Assembly: GCF_013520865.1 (NCBI RefSeq)
Contig: NZ_JACDXJ010000001.1
Span: 4,325,501 to 4,389,500 of the forward strand
Origin: Microvirga mediterraneensis
GTDB taxonomy: Bacteria; Pseudomonadota; Alphaproteobacteria; Rhizobiales; Beijerinckiaceae
Direction: 5' to 3'
Length of the DNA stretch: 64,000 bases
Shown piece after piece: positions 36,459 to 45,859 of the stretch. The position numbers and the translations under genes are program-made. Within the stretch, counting starts at the first letter, position 1, and every line of letters starts with the position of its first letter. The notes beneath the pieces are model-generated. The model ran no database searches, was not told where the DNA came from, and worked only from the letters and a program-made list of their open reading frames with translations.

Positions 36459-39109
36459 TACTCGGCCATGACCCGAGTCGGCGGGAAGATCACTTCGACG
36501 AGGGTCCCCTCGCTCGGCTGGCTTGCGATCTGGAGCGCGCCCCGGTTCGCCTCGACGAGCGCCTTGGTGAGCGGCAGGCCGAGCCCGGTGCCGCCGCGCC
36601 TGCGCGACGTGGCGAGCTGGCGGAACGGCTCAAGGGCGGCCTCGACCTCCTCCGGGGTCATGCCGATGCCCGTATCGCGCACCCGGAAGGCCACCTCGCC
36701 CCGGTCGGTCATGGCCGTGGAGACGATGACCTGCCCGCCTGCGTCCGTGAACTTGATGGCGTTGGATACGAGGTTGAGCACGATCTGGCGCATGGAGCGC
36801 TCGTCGGCCACCACCGGCGGCAGCTTCGGGGCAAAACTCATACGCATGACGATGCGGTCCCGCGCGGCCTGCGGCTGAAGCAGGGTCACGCAGGACGAGA
36901 CCAGCTCGTTCAGGCTTACCCCGGTGAAGGACAGTTCCAGCCGGCCGGCCTCGATCTTGGCGAGATCCAGGAGATCGTTGACGAGGCTGATCACATGGGA
37001 GCCGGACGCGTGAATGTCCTTGAGGTATTCCTTGTAGCGGTCGTTGCCGATGGACCCGAACCGCTCTTCGAGCATGACCTCGGCGAAGCCGAGAATGGCG
37101 TTCAGGGGCGTGCGGATCTCGTGGCTGATCGTGGCCAGGAGATCGGATTTCTGAGCGCTCGCCTCCTCGGCGGCGTGCTTGGCGCCGAGGAGCTCGCCCT
37201 CGGTCCTCTTGAACGCCGTGATGTCGCGAAGAACCGCGCAGAAGCGCCGGTCCGGCCCGTCGCCCAGGCGCCCCATGGTCATGAAGAGCGGAATCGCCCC
37301 GCCCTGACGCTCGCGGCCGACGACCTCGCGCCCGTCGTTGAGCAGGCTTCGCATCCCCGGCGAGCGCAGGCTTTCGAGATAATCGAGGGCCACCATGTGG
37401 CTCTCCGGCGCCAGGAGCACAGTGATGGCATCGCCCGCCACCGCCTGCTCGTCATAGCCGAACAGCGCTTCGGCCGAGCGGTTGAGCGAGAGGATCCGCC
37501 CGGTCTCGTTGAGCACGATCACACCGTCCGTGGCCGTGTCGAGGATCGCCTCCAGCTCCTGGATGCGGCTGTCCTGCGGCGGCGCCGTCTCCAGGCTCAA
37601 GGCCCTACGGATGACCATCAGGTCCGCAGGTTCGCCATCCCATTCGGTCGAGGACGCGCGCACGGCGACGGAGATGTTCTCGTTAGCCCGCGTGGTCAGC
37701 GCGAGGGCGGAATCCTCGTCCCCTGCCCCGCTGAGAACAGGAGACCCTCGGAACAGGTGAACAAGACCACCCTCGGACCGGATCTGGTCGATGTCCTCGT
37801 AGCCGGTCAGGTCCAGCAGGAACCGGTTGGCGAAAAGGATGGCCTCGCCGCGATGAACCAGGATGCCGATGGGCAGCCGGTTGAGAATACCGGTGTGATC
37901 CTCCGGGGCCGTCGATGGCGGTACAAGGCGCGGGCCCGGCTCTTCACCCGCCTCAGCTTCCTCGGGGAGAGGCGCACCCTCCTCCAGGCGTGCTCCAAGG
38001 GCGCGTGCGATTTCCCGGAAGGCGTTGCGTTCCGTGCTTGAGAGGCCCGAGGCCTGAGACTGCTTCTCCGCAGGGCGGGGGCGTTCGATGGGTTCCGGAT
38101 CAGGCGGCTTGGGGCCGGAGAGCGCGGCAGCTACCTGGTCGCGCAAGTTCGAAAACCATGTGTCCTCGTCTGATTGCGCGGCTTCGGCGGTGGGCTCCTC
38201 CCCGGGCATTTCCTCAGGCGGACGGAACGGCAGGGTCTCGCCGTTGACAAGACTTTGCGCGATCAGGTCGGCGGCCGCGTCCGGGATCGTCCGCTCCTGG
38301 ACGTCATCCATGCGCAAAAGACCGAAGCCCCGGAATCCGATGAGCTCCCGGCCCGGACCGAAGACCGGCATACCGGCCCAATCGACGGGGACCTGCAGGG
38401 AGGAATTGTCGATGCTCCAGAGGATCGTGCGCCCGCTCCAGGTCTCGCGGCGGCCGAACAGGGCCGCGACGCTGCCGTCCGGATCCTCCACGACGCTCCG
38501 CGACACCTCCTCCCAGGTCTGGCCGACGATATTGCCCGCCATGGCTCCCACAGCCAGGGGAAGGTCATGTGATACATCGGTGAAACGGGTTGCCGCATCC
38601 GTGTGCCAGATGAAGCGAACCGGACCGGGGCGCCTGTCCGGCAGACGAGTGGCATCGCCTTCCACCGGTGCTGACGGCTCGATGCTCGGCGGCTCCGATT
38701 GCCGTACCGTGCGGAGGGACGAGGCAACTTTCGGCACGGGTCCGACGAAGGCCGTCACGAGAACGGTCTCGCCGGTCTCGAGCGACGCCAGGCGGCAGAG
38801 GGTTGCAACCGGCAGCCAGGGCCGAGACGGATCGAGCCGCAGGCGCTCCTTCAAGGCGCCGTGGCGGGGGGCCAATCCTCCCGCCAGAGCCTTGATCCGA
38901 TCGCGCGCCCGGAGGCCCGGGAGTGTCCGGCCGGCTTCATCCGTGAGGGCGCCCCTCAATGCCGCTGCGGCAGGCGAGGCCCAGAGCAGCCTCTCCCCCG
39001 CCTGATCCCAGACGAGCACGCCCGTACCCGGCCGGGCCAGAAGGCTCAGGTCCGGCTCGGCGGCGAGCTGCGCGATCAGCGCTTCGAATGGGTCGGGACC
39101 ACCCGTCAT
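36458..39109 (-). CDS. PAS-domain sensor histidine kinase, PdhS-like (PleC/DivJ family)
   Basis: An 883-residue hybrid-free kinase. A long N-terminal region with weak PAS-like similarity is followed by two PAS domains (about 410-500 and 530-640). The HisKA domain has SHEIRTPLNAILGFAEVML with the phospho-accepting His at about 663. The ATPase domain has the N box (IVLNLVSNAIKF), DTGIG and GGTGLGL. The HisKA segment, with LKDIHASGSHVISLVNDLLDL, closely recalls Brucella PdhS, which controls DivK and cell division; this assignment is by memory of motifs. No membrane helix is evident. ATG 39109 has AAGGA upstream. Confidence 0.85.
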   Translation of the reverse strand: MTGGPDPFEALIAQLAAEPDLSLLARPGTGVLVWDQAGERLLWASPAAAALRGALTDEAGRTLPGLRARDRIKALAGGLAPRHGALKERLRLDPSRPWLPVATLCRLASLETGETVLVTAFVGPVPKVASSLRTVRQSEPPSIEPSAPVEGDATRLPDRRPGPVRFIWHTDAATRFTDVSHDLPLAVGAMAGNIVGQTWEEVSRSVVEDPDGSVAALFGRRETWSGRTILWSIDNSSLQVPVDWAGMPVFGPGRELIGFRGFGLLRMDDVQERTIPDAAADLIAQSLVNGETLPFRPPEEMPGEEPTAEAAQSDEDTWFSNLRDQVAAALSGPKPPDPEPIERPRPAEKQSQASGLSSTERNAFREIARALGARLEEGAPLPEEAEAGEEPGPRLVPPSTAPEDHTGILNRLPIGILVHRGEAILFANRFLLDLTGYEDIDQIRSEGGLVHLFRGSPVLSGAGDEDSALALTTRANENISVAVRASSTEWDGEPADLMVIRRALSLETAPPQDSRIQELEAILDTATDGVIVLNETGRILSLNRSAEALFGYDEQAVAGDAITVLLAPESHMVALDYLESLRSPGMRSLLNDGREVVGRERQGGAIPLFMTMGRLGDGPDRRFCAVLRDITAFKRTEGELLGAKHAAEEASAQKSDLLATISHEIRTPLNAILGFAEVMLEERFGSIGNDRYKEYLKDIHASGSHVISLVNDLLDLAKIEAGRLELSFTGVSLNELVSSCVTLLQPQAARDRIVMRMSFAPKLPPVVADERSMRQIVLNLVSNAIKFTDAGGQVIVSTAMTDRGEVAFRVRDTGIGMTPEEVEAALEPFRQLATSRRRGGTGLGLPLTKALVEANRGALQIASQPSEGTLVEVIFPPTRVMAE

Positions 39110-39252
39110 CAACGGTCCTTGCGGTGAAAGAACTGAGAGTCACTCAAGAAGAGGTTCTAGACTAATATCGACGGCCAAGCATGCAAGGTGGGACACTTGA
39201 ATCCATTTACTTTCAGGTAACCTTAATAAGACGAATCATCAGGGAGTTGATT

Positions 39253-39285
39253 TTGCATCGCACAATGTGATATTGCACTGCACAA
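39253..39285 (+). promoter_or_regulatory. Two PhaR-type operator repeats
   Basis: TTGCATCGCACAA (39253-39265) and TTGCACTGCACAA (39273-39285): the same TTGC-N3-GCACAA word, exactly 20 bases apart, before a phasin gene. PhaR, the PHA-granule sensor, is known to bind TGC/GCA-rich repeats at phasin promoters. Confidence 0.6.
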
Positions 39286-39309
39286 ATACCAAACGACAAG
39301 GAGCGTTTC

Positions 39310-39690
39310 ATGGCCACGAATCCGACCCAAGGTTACGAAGTTCCCCCGGAAATGCGCGACTTCGCCGAGAAGAGCGTCGAGCAGGCCCGCAAGGCCATCG
39401 ACGGCTTCATGAGTGCCGCCCAGAAGACGGCCGACACCTTCGAAGGCTCCGCGACCACCGTCCAGGCCAGCGCCAAGGATGCCGCGCGCAAGACCTTCGC
39501 CTATACCGAGCAGAACCTGTCCGCCGCCTTCGACCTCGCGCAGCGGATGGTGCGCGCCAAGGACATGCAGGAAGCCATGCAGATCCAGGCCGAGTTCGTC
39601 CGCAGCCAGTTCGAGGCGATGCAGACCCAGATGAAGGAATTCGGCTCCCTGGCTCAGACGGCCATGAAGCAGCCGGGTTCCAAGAAGTAA
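39310..39690 (+). CDS. phaP: Phasin (PHA granule-associated protein)
   Basis: A 126-residue amphipathic helical protein that coats polyhydroxyalkanoate granules. It carries the Phasin_2 pattern: FAEKSVEQARKAIDGFMSAAQKTADTFEGS, then MQEAMQIQAEFVRSQFEAMQTQMKEF. GGAG lies 6 nt before the ATG. It is preceded by two PhaR-type repeats and followed at 34 bases by a second phasin gene in the same direction, so they likely form one PhaR-controlled unit. Confidence 0.88.
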   Translation: MATNPTQGYEVPPEMRDFAEKSVEQARKAIDGFMSAAQKTADTFEGSATTVQASAKDAARKTFAYTEQNLSAAFDLAQRMVRAKDMQEAMQIQAEFVRSQFEAMQTQMKEFGSLAQTAMKQPGSKK

Positions 39691-39724
39691 TCCCGTCTCC
39701 CCCAAACCTTGCGAGGACCTCACG

Positions 39725-40219
39725 ATGGCGGAAGTGAAGAAGCCCAGAGCCAAGACGACAGCGAAGACCGCGCAGAAGGCCACCGATCTCGTCGAGATGG
39801 CAGCCATCCCGGCCGCCGAGACGATCGAGGCCGTAGCGGAAGCGAAGCCCGCTCCGCTGCCTGCAACGATCGCTGGGCCCGCTGAGGCAGGTGCCATCTT
39901 CTCGTCCGCCAAGAAGCAGGGTGACGTCTTCCGCAAGGCCATGAGCGAGGCCGTGGCGGCATCGGCCAAGGGTGCCCTGGAAGTGAACGACAAGATCATC
40001 GACGCCATGAACTCACAGCGCCATGCCGCTCTGGACCTGTGGCGCTCGGCGATCAGCCCCACCCCGCTTCCCGAGGTCCTCAAGGTCCAGAGCCAGGCGA
40101 CGCGTCAGGCTTACGAGACCGCCTCCGCCCAGTGGAAGGACATCGCCGAGACGACGGCCCTCTGGTTCACCAAGAGCCTGGAGCCGCTGCAATCGGCGCT
40201 GCACCGCTCGGGCCGCTGA
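39725..40219 (+). CDS. Second phasin-family protein
   Basis: A 164-residue phasin paralogue. It begins with a Lys/Ala-rich segment (KKPRAKTTAKTAQKAT), as in DNA-binding or histone-like phasins, followed by an Ala/Pro-rich linker and an amphipathic helical core (about 65-155) containing FRKAMSEAVAASAKGALEVNDKIIDAM. GAGGA precedes the ATG. A terminator follows, closing the two-phasin unit. Confidence 0.78.
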   Translation: MAEVKKPRAKTTAKTAQKATDLVEMAAIPAAETIEAVAEAKPAPLPATIAGPAEAGAIFSSAKKQGDVFRKAMSEAVAASAKGALEVNDKIIDAMNSQRHAALDLWRSAISPTPLPEVLKVQSQATRQAYETASAQWKDIAETTALWFTKSLEPLQSALHRSGR

Positions 40220-40249
40220 CCAAGCTATCCAGCGACGAACCTTTAAGTT

Positions 40250-40278
40250 AAGGCTCGGCCATCCAGGCCGGGCCTTTT
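40250..40278 (+). terminator. Terminator after the phasin pair
   Basis: AAGGCTCGGCC and GGCCGGGCCTT pair with one wobble, followed by four T. It ends only two bases before the ATG of the next gene. Confidence 0.78.
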
Positions 40279-40280
40279 CC

Positions 40281-40715
40281 ATGTCCCCTACTCCCATTCC
40301 CGCCGTCATCGCCGTTGTCATCCGCGAAGACCGGACATTGCTGGTGCGCCGGGCCAACCCGCCCGATGCGGGCCTTTGGGGCTTTCCCGGCGGCAAGATC
40401 GAGTTTGGCGAGACGGTCACGGATGCCGTGACCCGGGAGCTTCTGGAGGAGACGGGAATCCAGGCCGAGGCCCGGGACGTCATCACCACGCTCGATGTTC
40501 TCGTGCGGTCTTCATCCGGCGCGGTGGAGCAGCACTACATCCTGATCGCCGTGCAATGCCGCTGGGTGGCGGGCGAGCCCGTCGCCGGCGACGATGCCCT
40601 GGAGGCGCGTTGGTTCGACCTTGCGGAACTCGATCCGGGCCGCCTGCCCATGAGCGCGGACGTGGACGTGATCGCCCGGCAGGCTCACGCGGCTTCGAAC
40701 CACGACGGGATCTGA
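40281..40715 (+). CDS. Nudix hydrolase (MutT-like)
   Basis: A 144-residue pyrophosphohydrolase. The Nudix box starts GGKIEFGE and ends RELLEETG (about 38-60), fully matching the consensus. N-terminal IPAVIAVVIREDRTLLVRR forms the usual first strands. The ATG lies two bases after the phasin terminator hairpin and has no Shine-Dalgarno, so it may be leaderless or translated from read-through. Substrate (oxidised nucleotide or nucleotide sugar) unknown. Confidence 0.85.
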   Translation: MSPTPIPAVIAVVIREDRTLLVRRANPPDAGLWGFPGGKIEFGETVTDAVTRELLEETGIQAEARDVITTLDVLVRSSSGAVEQHYILIAVQCRWVAGEPVAGDDALEARWFDLAELDPGRLPMSADVDVIARQAHAASNHDGI

Positions 40716-40730
40716 CGATGAAGCGATGAC

Positions 40731-40762
40731 AAAAAAGGCCCCGCCTTGAAAAAGGCGAGGCC
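40731..40762 (-). terminator. Terminator-like hairpin in the 295-base gap before the porin
   Basis: GGCCcCGCCTT and AAGGCGaGGCC (one mismatch) around GAAA, with six A on the left, so the U run would be on the minus strand. No minus-strand gene lies upstream of it. The rest of the gap (40763-41010) shows no clear gene. Confidence 0.5.
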
Positions 40763-41010
40763 AAGTTCTGTCTCTTGCTTTGAGGCCTCGCGGCCAAACT
40801 TCACCCTGCGATCTGCGCATAATCGCCCTTCGATCTCAAGCTGAACGCAGGCGCTATGGTTGATGGAAAGTAAACGTTCATAAACCGTCAATCATGTTTC
40901 GACTGATTACAGCCGAGCATATTGCAACAATCTCTCGCGATCCCTTATTAGACCCGGGACAGGCAATAAATGCCTATCCGACTTTTTGTTGCTAAGCACG
41001 GAATACAGTT

Positions 41011-41718
41011 ATGCGTCACTCTGCTCTTGGACTTCTCGCGGCCACTGCGGCTCTCGCCATCGCGGCTTCGACGGCTCACGCGGCTGACCTGCCGAGCCGC
41101 TACTCTCCTGCTCCGGCCTACAATGCGCTCCCGATCTTCACCTGGACGGGCTTCTATGCCGGTCTGAACGCAGGCTATGGCTGGAACGTCGGCGACAGCC
41201 GCTACTACGATCCGGCCTTCGGCACGGTCCGGGGCAGCCGCGGCGGCGGCTTCGTGGGCGGCGCCCAGGCTGGCTACAATTACCAGTTCGGCATGTTCGT
41301 GGCCGGCGTCGAGACCGACCTTCAGTATGCCGCCGTCGGCAACAAGGGCGCGTCCTACGGCACCACGTATTATGACGGCGATTCCGACGGCTTCTTCGGC
41401 ACGATCCGCGCCCGCGCCGGCGTCGCCTTCGACCGCGCCCTGGTCTACGGCACGGGCGGCTTCGCCTATGGCGATATCGGCGGCAACCGCGGCTACGACC
41501 CGGTGCTCGGCCACCACACCGGTGACGAAGTCAACTGGGGCTGGACCCTCGGCGGCGGCGTGGAATATGCCATCACCAACAACTTCACCGCCAAGGTCGA
41601 AGGCCTCTATGTCGACCTCGACACGAAGGACAACTACGTGCTCGGCGGCCGCGTGAACGTGAACCGCGATGCGGAATTCGGCGTCATCCGCGCAGGTCTG
41701 AACTACAAGTTCAACTGA
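41011..41718 (+). CDS. Outer membrane beta-barrel protein (Omp25/Omp31-like)
   Basis: A 235-residue outer-membrane protein. A signal peptide ends AHAAD (about residue 25). The mature part has the family opening FTWTGFYAGLNAGYGW and alternating beta strands rich in Gly and aromatics. It ends GVIRAGLNYKFN: the typical barrel close, although the last residue is Asn after Phe. An eight-stranded barrel is likely. It ends in its own strong terminator, consistent with an abundant product. Confidence 0.88.
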   Translation: MRHSALGLLAATAALAIAASTAHAADLPSRYSPAPAYNALPIFTWTGFYAGLNAGYGWNVGDSRYYDPAFGTVRGSRGGGFVGGAQAGYNYQFGMFVAGVETDLQYAAVGNKGASYGTTYYDGDSDGFFGTIRARAGVAFDRALVYGTGGFAYGDIGGNRGYDPVLGHHTGDEVNWGWTLGGGVEYAITNNFTAKVEGLYVDLDTKDNYVLGGRVNVNRDAEFGVIRAGLNYKFN

Positions 41719-41743
41719 TCACGCCGCATCCTCGACAACGCAG

Positions 41744-41772
41744 AAGGCCCGGTGGCAGCACCGGGCCTTTTT
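41744..41772 (+). terminator. Terminator of the porin gene
   Basis: AAGGCCCGGTG-GCAG-CACCGGGCCTT, an 11-bp perfect stem followed by T residues. Confidence 0.9.
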
Positions 41773-41799
41773 CATGTGACGAAGCCAACAGGAAGACGC

Positions 41800-42027
41800 T
41801 CAAGGATCGTTGACGCCCTTCGGCACCGTGAACGCGCCCTTGGCGGCCTCGCTCCGCTTGAGATCCAGCAGGCGACGCGCGGCGACGCCGCCGGGCTCGG
41901 ATGAATAGAGCCTGTTGTTGAGAACCTCGATCTGCCAGCGCTGCAATTCGAGCAGGGCCTGCAAGCCCCTCACCCGTGCCTGGAGAGCGAGAGCATCCTT
42001 CAAAGGGTCTGGTCCGCCGGTCGTCAT
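41800..42027 (-). CDS. Small hypothetical protein, 75 residues
   Basis: I do not recognise this gene. The product is soluble and helical, with ALALQARVRGLQALLELQRWQIEVLNNRLY as a likely short coiled coil, and ends KGAFTVPKGVNDP. The ATG at 42027 has AGGGATGG upstream; longer starts (42060 or 42261) add residues of shadow-like composition. Codon use fits the genome. It converges on the porin gene. Confidence 0.55.
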   Translation of the reverse strand: MTTGGPDPLKDALALQARVRGLQALLELQRWQIEVLNNRLYSSEPGGVAARRLLDLKRSEAAKGAFTVPKGVNDP

Positions 42028-42259
42028 GGGACCATCCCTGACAATCTTGGGATGAATCATGTCTGAACGCGCAATGTGAGAGGCTGAACACGTATTCGAT
42101 TTTGACGGCCGGGGACATCGCCCGTGAGGCCCTCGAGCAAGGGTGCCCAAGCTAGACAATATTACGCCAGAATTATGTTTCCTTCCCCTGTCCAGATTGT
42201 CGCGCAGGAACCGGGAAGACGTCAGACGGTTGCTCCTGCACAGCTTGATGGAGATTGCC

Positions 42260-42433
42260 ATGCCCGAGCCACGCCACGAAACGGAGGCCGAGAAGATCCT
42301 CGCGACATTGAGCGCGGCGATGCCGGATGAGAACGCCCTGAGGCAAAGCCGCCGCCTCCTGGCCGAGGCCCTGGAACAGGCGGAGCAGCGCGGGCGCCGG
42401 ATTTCCGGGCGCCAGAAGGAGTCGAGCGGCTAG
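42260..42433 (+). CDS. Small hypothetical protein, 57 residues
   Basis: Not recognised. A short charged helical protein (ETEAEKILATLSAAM, RQSRRLLAEALEQAEQRG). The ATG at 42260 has GGAG 6 nt upstream, which favours it over the ATGs at 42143 and 42248. No signal peptide or membrane segment. Coding status is plausible but unproven. Confidence 0.45.
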   Translation: MPEPRHETEAEKILATLSAAMPDENALRQSRRLLAEALEQAEQRGRRISGRQKESSG

Positions 42434-42604
42434 AGCATCCCCGTCAAAGCACATGTGCGTTTTGCGTGGGAAGCAGCGTCAGACCCAAAGCGAGAGCCGT
42501 TCTTACGCAGGTGGGAAAAGCCAAGGTTCTTCAGACATCTCTAACGATGGGCGTGTGACATTTATCAATGATGGCACGCCCCTCCCCTGCGACATCGACG
42601 GCTA

Positions 42605-42631
42605 GGAACGGCCCCTCGCGAGGGACGTTCC
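42605..42631. other. Palindromic hairpin upstream of the small exported protein
   Basis: GGAACG and CGTTCC enclose the perfect palindrome CCCTCGCGAGGG, about 75 bases before the start at 42705. It could be an operator or leader structure. The remainder of 42434-42704 shows nothing else recognisable. Confidence 0.4.
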
Positions 42632-42704
42632 TTCCTCGTGTACGATGGGACACAGCGGAACGTTCTCGGGCGTGGTGATGTCCGAGCGTTGGGAGAATCG
42701 ATCA

Positions 42705-43013
42705 ATGCGCTCAACTTTGCTTGCAACCATGCTCGGCACCCTGGGTGCCTTCGCAGCCGGCTCTGCAGCTCTGGCGGCCGACACACGCATTGCATCGATG
42801 CCTTTCAGCGAATGCCTCTCGATCATCAACGAAGCCGCGCAGGACGTGGACGAGCAGCCGGTCAAGCTTGTCAGCAACGACGATATGGTGACGGTTCGCA
42901 TCAACGCTTCCGATGGCTTCGTCACGGTGTCCTGCGACCGCAGCGCCAACAAGATGACCCTGACCAAGAGCCCGGTTCCTGAAGCGGCGGGCCTGACCGC
43001 TTCCGCCCATTAA
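42705..43013 (+). CDS. Small exported protein, 102 residues
   Basis: Not recognised as a named family. A clear signal peptide, MRSTLLATMLGTLGAFAAGSAALA, is followed by a mature domain of about 78 residues with two Cys (SECLSII and SCDRS), which may form a disulfide, and mixed beta strands. GGGAG precedes the ATG at 42705. Periplasmic location is likely. Confidence 0.72.
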   Translation: MRSTLLATMLGTLGAFAAGSAALAADTRIASMPFSECLSIINEAAQDVDEQPVKLVSNDDMVTVRINASDGFVTVSCDRSANKMTLTKSPVPEAAGLTASAH

Positions 43014-43042
43014 TCGGAACGACTCAAGATCGCGCCCAATGA

Positions 43043-43067
43043 AACGGCGAGCCCGAGGCTCGCCGTT
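43043..43067. terminator. Hairpin between convergent genes
   Basis: AACGGCGAGCC-CGA-GGCTCGCCGTT, an 11-bp perfect stem in the gap between the small exported protein and gguB. It lacks a U run, so termination is likely but not certain. Confidence 0.55.
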
Positions 43068-43098
43068 CGCATGTCCGAGGCCGGCGTGAGCGCCTGCC

Positions 43099-44298
43099 TC
43101 ACTTCTTCCTGTTGTAGACGTCGAGGGAGACGGCTGCGAGCAGCACCAACCCTTTGATGACCTGCTGGTAGTCGATGCCGATGCCGAGGATCGACATGCC
43201 GTTGTTCATCACGCCCATCACGAAGGCGCCGATGACGGCGCCCGTCACCTTGCCGACGCCGCCGGTCGCGGAGGCGCCGCCGATGAACACGGCCGCAATC
43301 ACGTCGAGCTCGAAGCCGAGGCCCGCCTTCGGCGTCGCCGTGTTGAGGCGGGCGGCGAAGATGAGGCCCGCGAGTCCCGCCAGAACGCCCATGTTGACGA
43401 AGGTGAGAAAGGTCAGGCGCTCGGTCTTGATGCCCGACAGCTTGGCCGCCTTCTCGTTGCCGCCGAGCGCGTAGATGCGGCGGCCGATCGTGGTCCGGTT
43501 GGTCACAAAGGCGTAGAGTGCGATCAGGACCGCCATGATGACCAGCACGTTCGGCAGGCCGCGATAGGTCGCCATCAGGTAGCAGAACGCGACGACGAGA
43601 ACGGCCAGCAGGGCATTCTTGAACAGGAACAGGCCGAAGGGCGCGGTCTCGACCGCGTGCTTGAGCTGGTTGGCGCGGCTGCGGAAGCTGAAATAGATGA
43701 TGGCCGCCACGCTGGCGGCCCCGAGGAACAGCGCGGTGTAGTTGAAGCCCTCGCCGCCGAAGACATCCGGAATGAAGCCGGAGCTCAGGCGCTGGAATCC
43801 GACCGGGAACGGGCCGACCGACATGCCGCCGAGCAGCGCCAGGGTCAGGCCCTTGAAGACGAGCATGCCGGCGAGCGTGACGATGAAGGACGGGACCTTG
43901 AAATAGGCGACCCAATAGCCTTGCGCCGCACCGATCATGCCGCCCACGATCAGGCACGCGATGGTGGTCGTCACCGGATCGAAGCCCCAGCGCACCATCA
44001 TCATGGCCGCCAGCCCCCCGACGAAGCCGACGATGGAGCCGACCGAGAGGTCGATATGGCCCGCCACGATGACCAGGAGCATGCCCAGCGCCATGATGAC
44101 GATGTAGCTGTTCTGGAGCACCAGGTTGGTCAGGTTGAGCGGCCGCAGCAGGGTTCCGTCCGTCACTACCTGGAAGAACAGCATGATGACCAGGAGCGAC
44201 AGAAGCATGCCGTAGTCGCGGAAATGGGTTTTGACGAACTCCATCCACGACGTCTTCTGCTGGGGAACCTGGATCTCGTCGGCGGTTCTCGTGTCCAT
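43099..44298 (-). CDS. gguB: Multiple-monosaccharide ABC transporter permease GguB
   Basis: A 399-residue permease of the ribose/xylose type (BPD_transp_2) with about ten membrane helices. The family motifs LGMLLVIVAGHIDLSVGS and FELDVIAAVFIGGASATGGVG are intact. It forms the channel for ChvE-bound sugars in the inner membrane. The ATG follows the gguA stop by one base (TGAGATG), so translation is coupled. Order chvE-gguA-gguB is that of Agrobacterium. Confidence 0.92.
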   Translation of the reverse strand: MDTRTADEIQVPQQKTSWMEFVKTHFRDYGMLLSLLVIMLFFQVVTDGTLLRPLNLTNLVLQNSYIVIMALGMLLVIVAGHIDLSVGSIVGFVGGLAAMMMVRWGFDPVTTTIACLIVGGMIGAAQGYWVAYFKVPSFIVTLAGMLVFKGLTLALLGGMSVGPFPVGFQRLSSGFIPDVFGGEGFNYTALFLGAASVAAIIYFSFRSRANQLKHAVETAPFGLFLFKNALLAVLVVAFCYLMATYRGLPNVLVIMAVLIALYAFVTNRTTIGRRIYALGGNEKAAKLSGIKTERLTFLTFVNMGVLAGLAGLIFAARLNTATPKAGLGFELDVIAAVFIGGASATGGVGKVTGAVIGAFVMGVMNNGMSILGIGIDYQQVIKGLVLLAAVSLDVYNRKK

Positions 44299-44299
44299 C

Positions 44300-45829
44300 T
44301 CAGCGTCTCCCCGACTTCACGATGGCGTGCATGATCTTTTCCTGCGAAGCCTCGGCGATATCGAGCTCGGCGATCAGGGACCCTTCGTTCATCACATAGA
44401 TCCTGTCGCACATGCCGAGCAGTTCCGGCATTTCCGATGATATCATGAGGACGCCCTTGCCGGCATCGGCCAGCCTGTTGATGATCGTATAGATTTCGTA
44501 CTTCGCCCCGACGTCGATGCCGCGGGTCGGCTCGTCCAGGATCAGGATCTCCGGATCGGAGAAGAGCCATTTGCTCAGGACCACCTTCTGCTGGTTGCCG
44601 CCCGAAAGGTTCACCGTTTCCTGGAAGACGTTGGAGGAGCGGATCCGCATCTTGGCGCGATAGTCGTTGGCGACCGCCAGCTCCTTGATGTCGTCGATGA
44701 CGAAGTTCTTCGAGACGCCCTCGAGATGGGCGAGGGTCACGTTCTTGCGGATGTCCTCGGCAAGGACGAGACCATAGGTCTTCCGGTCCTCTGTGGCATA
44801 GGCGATCCCGTTGGAGACGGCCTTCTCCACCGTGCTCACGTCGATCTCCTTGCCGTGCAGGGTCACCCGGCCGGAAATGTTCTGGCCGTAGCTGCGGCCG
44901 AACAGGCTCATGGCGAACTCGGTCCGCCCCGCCCCCATCAGCCCGGCGATGCCCACGATCTCGCCGCGCCGGATGTTGAGATTGACGTTCTTGACCACCT
45001 GCATGTGGCTGTGGAGCGGGTGATAGGCCGACCAGTTCTCGACCTGGAACATGGTCTCGCCGATCTTCGGCTCGCGCTTCGGATACCGGTCCTCCATGGT
45101 GCGGCCGACCATGCCGCGGATGATGCGGTCCTCGCTGACGGACTCGGCCCGGCAATCGAGGGTCTCGACCGTGCCGCCGTCGCGCAGGACGGTGATGGAA
45201 TCGGCGACCTTCGAGATCTCGTTCAGCTTGTGCGAGATCAGGATCGAGGAAATGCCCTGCTCCTTGAACCGGAGCAGCAGGTTCAGCAGCGCATCGCTGT
45301 CCTTCTCGTTCAGGCTCGCGGTCGGCTCGTCGAGAATGAGGAGCTTCACCCTCTTCGAGAGCGCCTTGGCGATCTCCACGAGCTGCTGCTTGCCGACGCC
45401 CAGGTTGGTGATCAGCTCGTCGGGCGATTCTTTCAGGCCGACGAGCTTGAGCAGCTCCTTCGTCTTCGCGAACGCGACGGACCAGTCGATGACGCCGAAC
45501 CGGGCCTGCTCGTTGCCGAGGAAGATGTTCTCCGCGATCGACAGGAGCGGCACGAGAGCCAGCTCCTGGTGGATGATGATGATGCCGAGCTTCTCGCTGT
45601 CGGCGATGCCCGAGAAGCGCCGCTCCTGGCCTTCGTAGACGATCTCGCCGGAATAGGAGCCGTGCGGATAGACGCCGCTCAGGACCTTCATCAGCGTGGA
45701 TTTACCGGCGCCGTTCTCGCCCACGAGGGCGTGGATCTCGCCGGCCTTGACCGTGATGTTGACGTTGTCCAGCGCCTTCACGCCGGGAAACGTCTTGGTG
45801 ATCCCCCGCATCTCAAGGATCGCATTCAT
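44300..45829 (-). CDS. gguA: Multiple-monosaccharide ABC transporter ATPase GguA
   Basis: A 509-residue double ATPase. The first nucleotide-binding domain has Walker A GENGAGKS (37-44), [15 protein letters not shown] and [12 protein letters not shown]. The second lacks a normal Walker A Lys (GLMGAGRTE), as usual in sugar importers of this class, but keeps [15 protein letters not shown] and [19 protein letters not shown] precedes the ATG. It energises GguB. RIME-like element B lies in the 197 bases between chvE and this gene. Confidence 0.93.
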   Translation of the reverse strand: MNAILEMRGITKTFPGVKALDNVNITVKAGEIHALVGENGAGKSTLMKVLSGVYPHGSYSGEIVYEGQERRFSGIADSEKLGIIIIHQELALVPLLSIAENIFLGNEQARFGVIDWSVAFAKTKELLKLVGLKESPDELITNLGVGKQQLVEIAKALSKRVKLLILDEPTASLNEKDSDALLNLLLRFKEQGISSILISHKLNEISKVADSITVLRDGGTVETLDCRAESVSEDRIIRGMVGRTMEDRYPKREPKIGETMFQVENWSAYHPLHSHMQVVKNVNLNIRRGEIVGIAGLMGAGRTEFAMSLFGRSYGQNISGRVTLHGKEIDVSTVEKAVSNGIAYATEDRKTYGLVLAEDIRKNVTLAHLEGVSKNFVIDDIKELAVANDYRAKMRIRSSNVFQETVNLSGGNQQKVVLSKWLFSDPEILILDEPTRGIDVGAKYEIYTIINRLADAGKGVLMISSEMPELLGMCDRIYVMNEGSLIAELDIAEASQEKIMHAIVKSGRR

Positions 45830-45859
45830 CGCATGACCTCAGGCAAGGAGCCTTCCAAC

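Noticed and set aside
40685..40891. A 68-residue open frame on the minus strand in the gap before the porin
   Set aside because: It overlaps the Nudix gene end and a hairpin, with no ribosome site or recognisable sequence.
41989..42027. Shared TGGPDP start of the 75-residue protein and the PdhS-like kinase (39090-39109)
   Set aside because: The resemblance stops after about ten residues; no evidence of common origin beyond chance.
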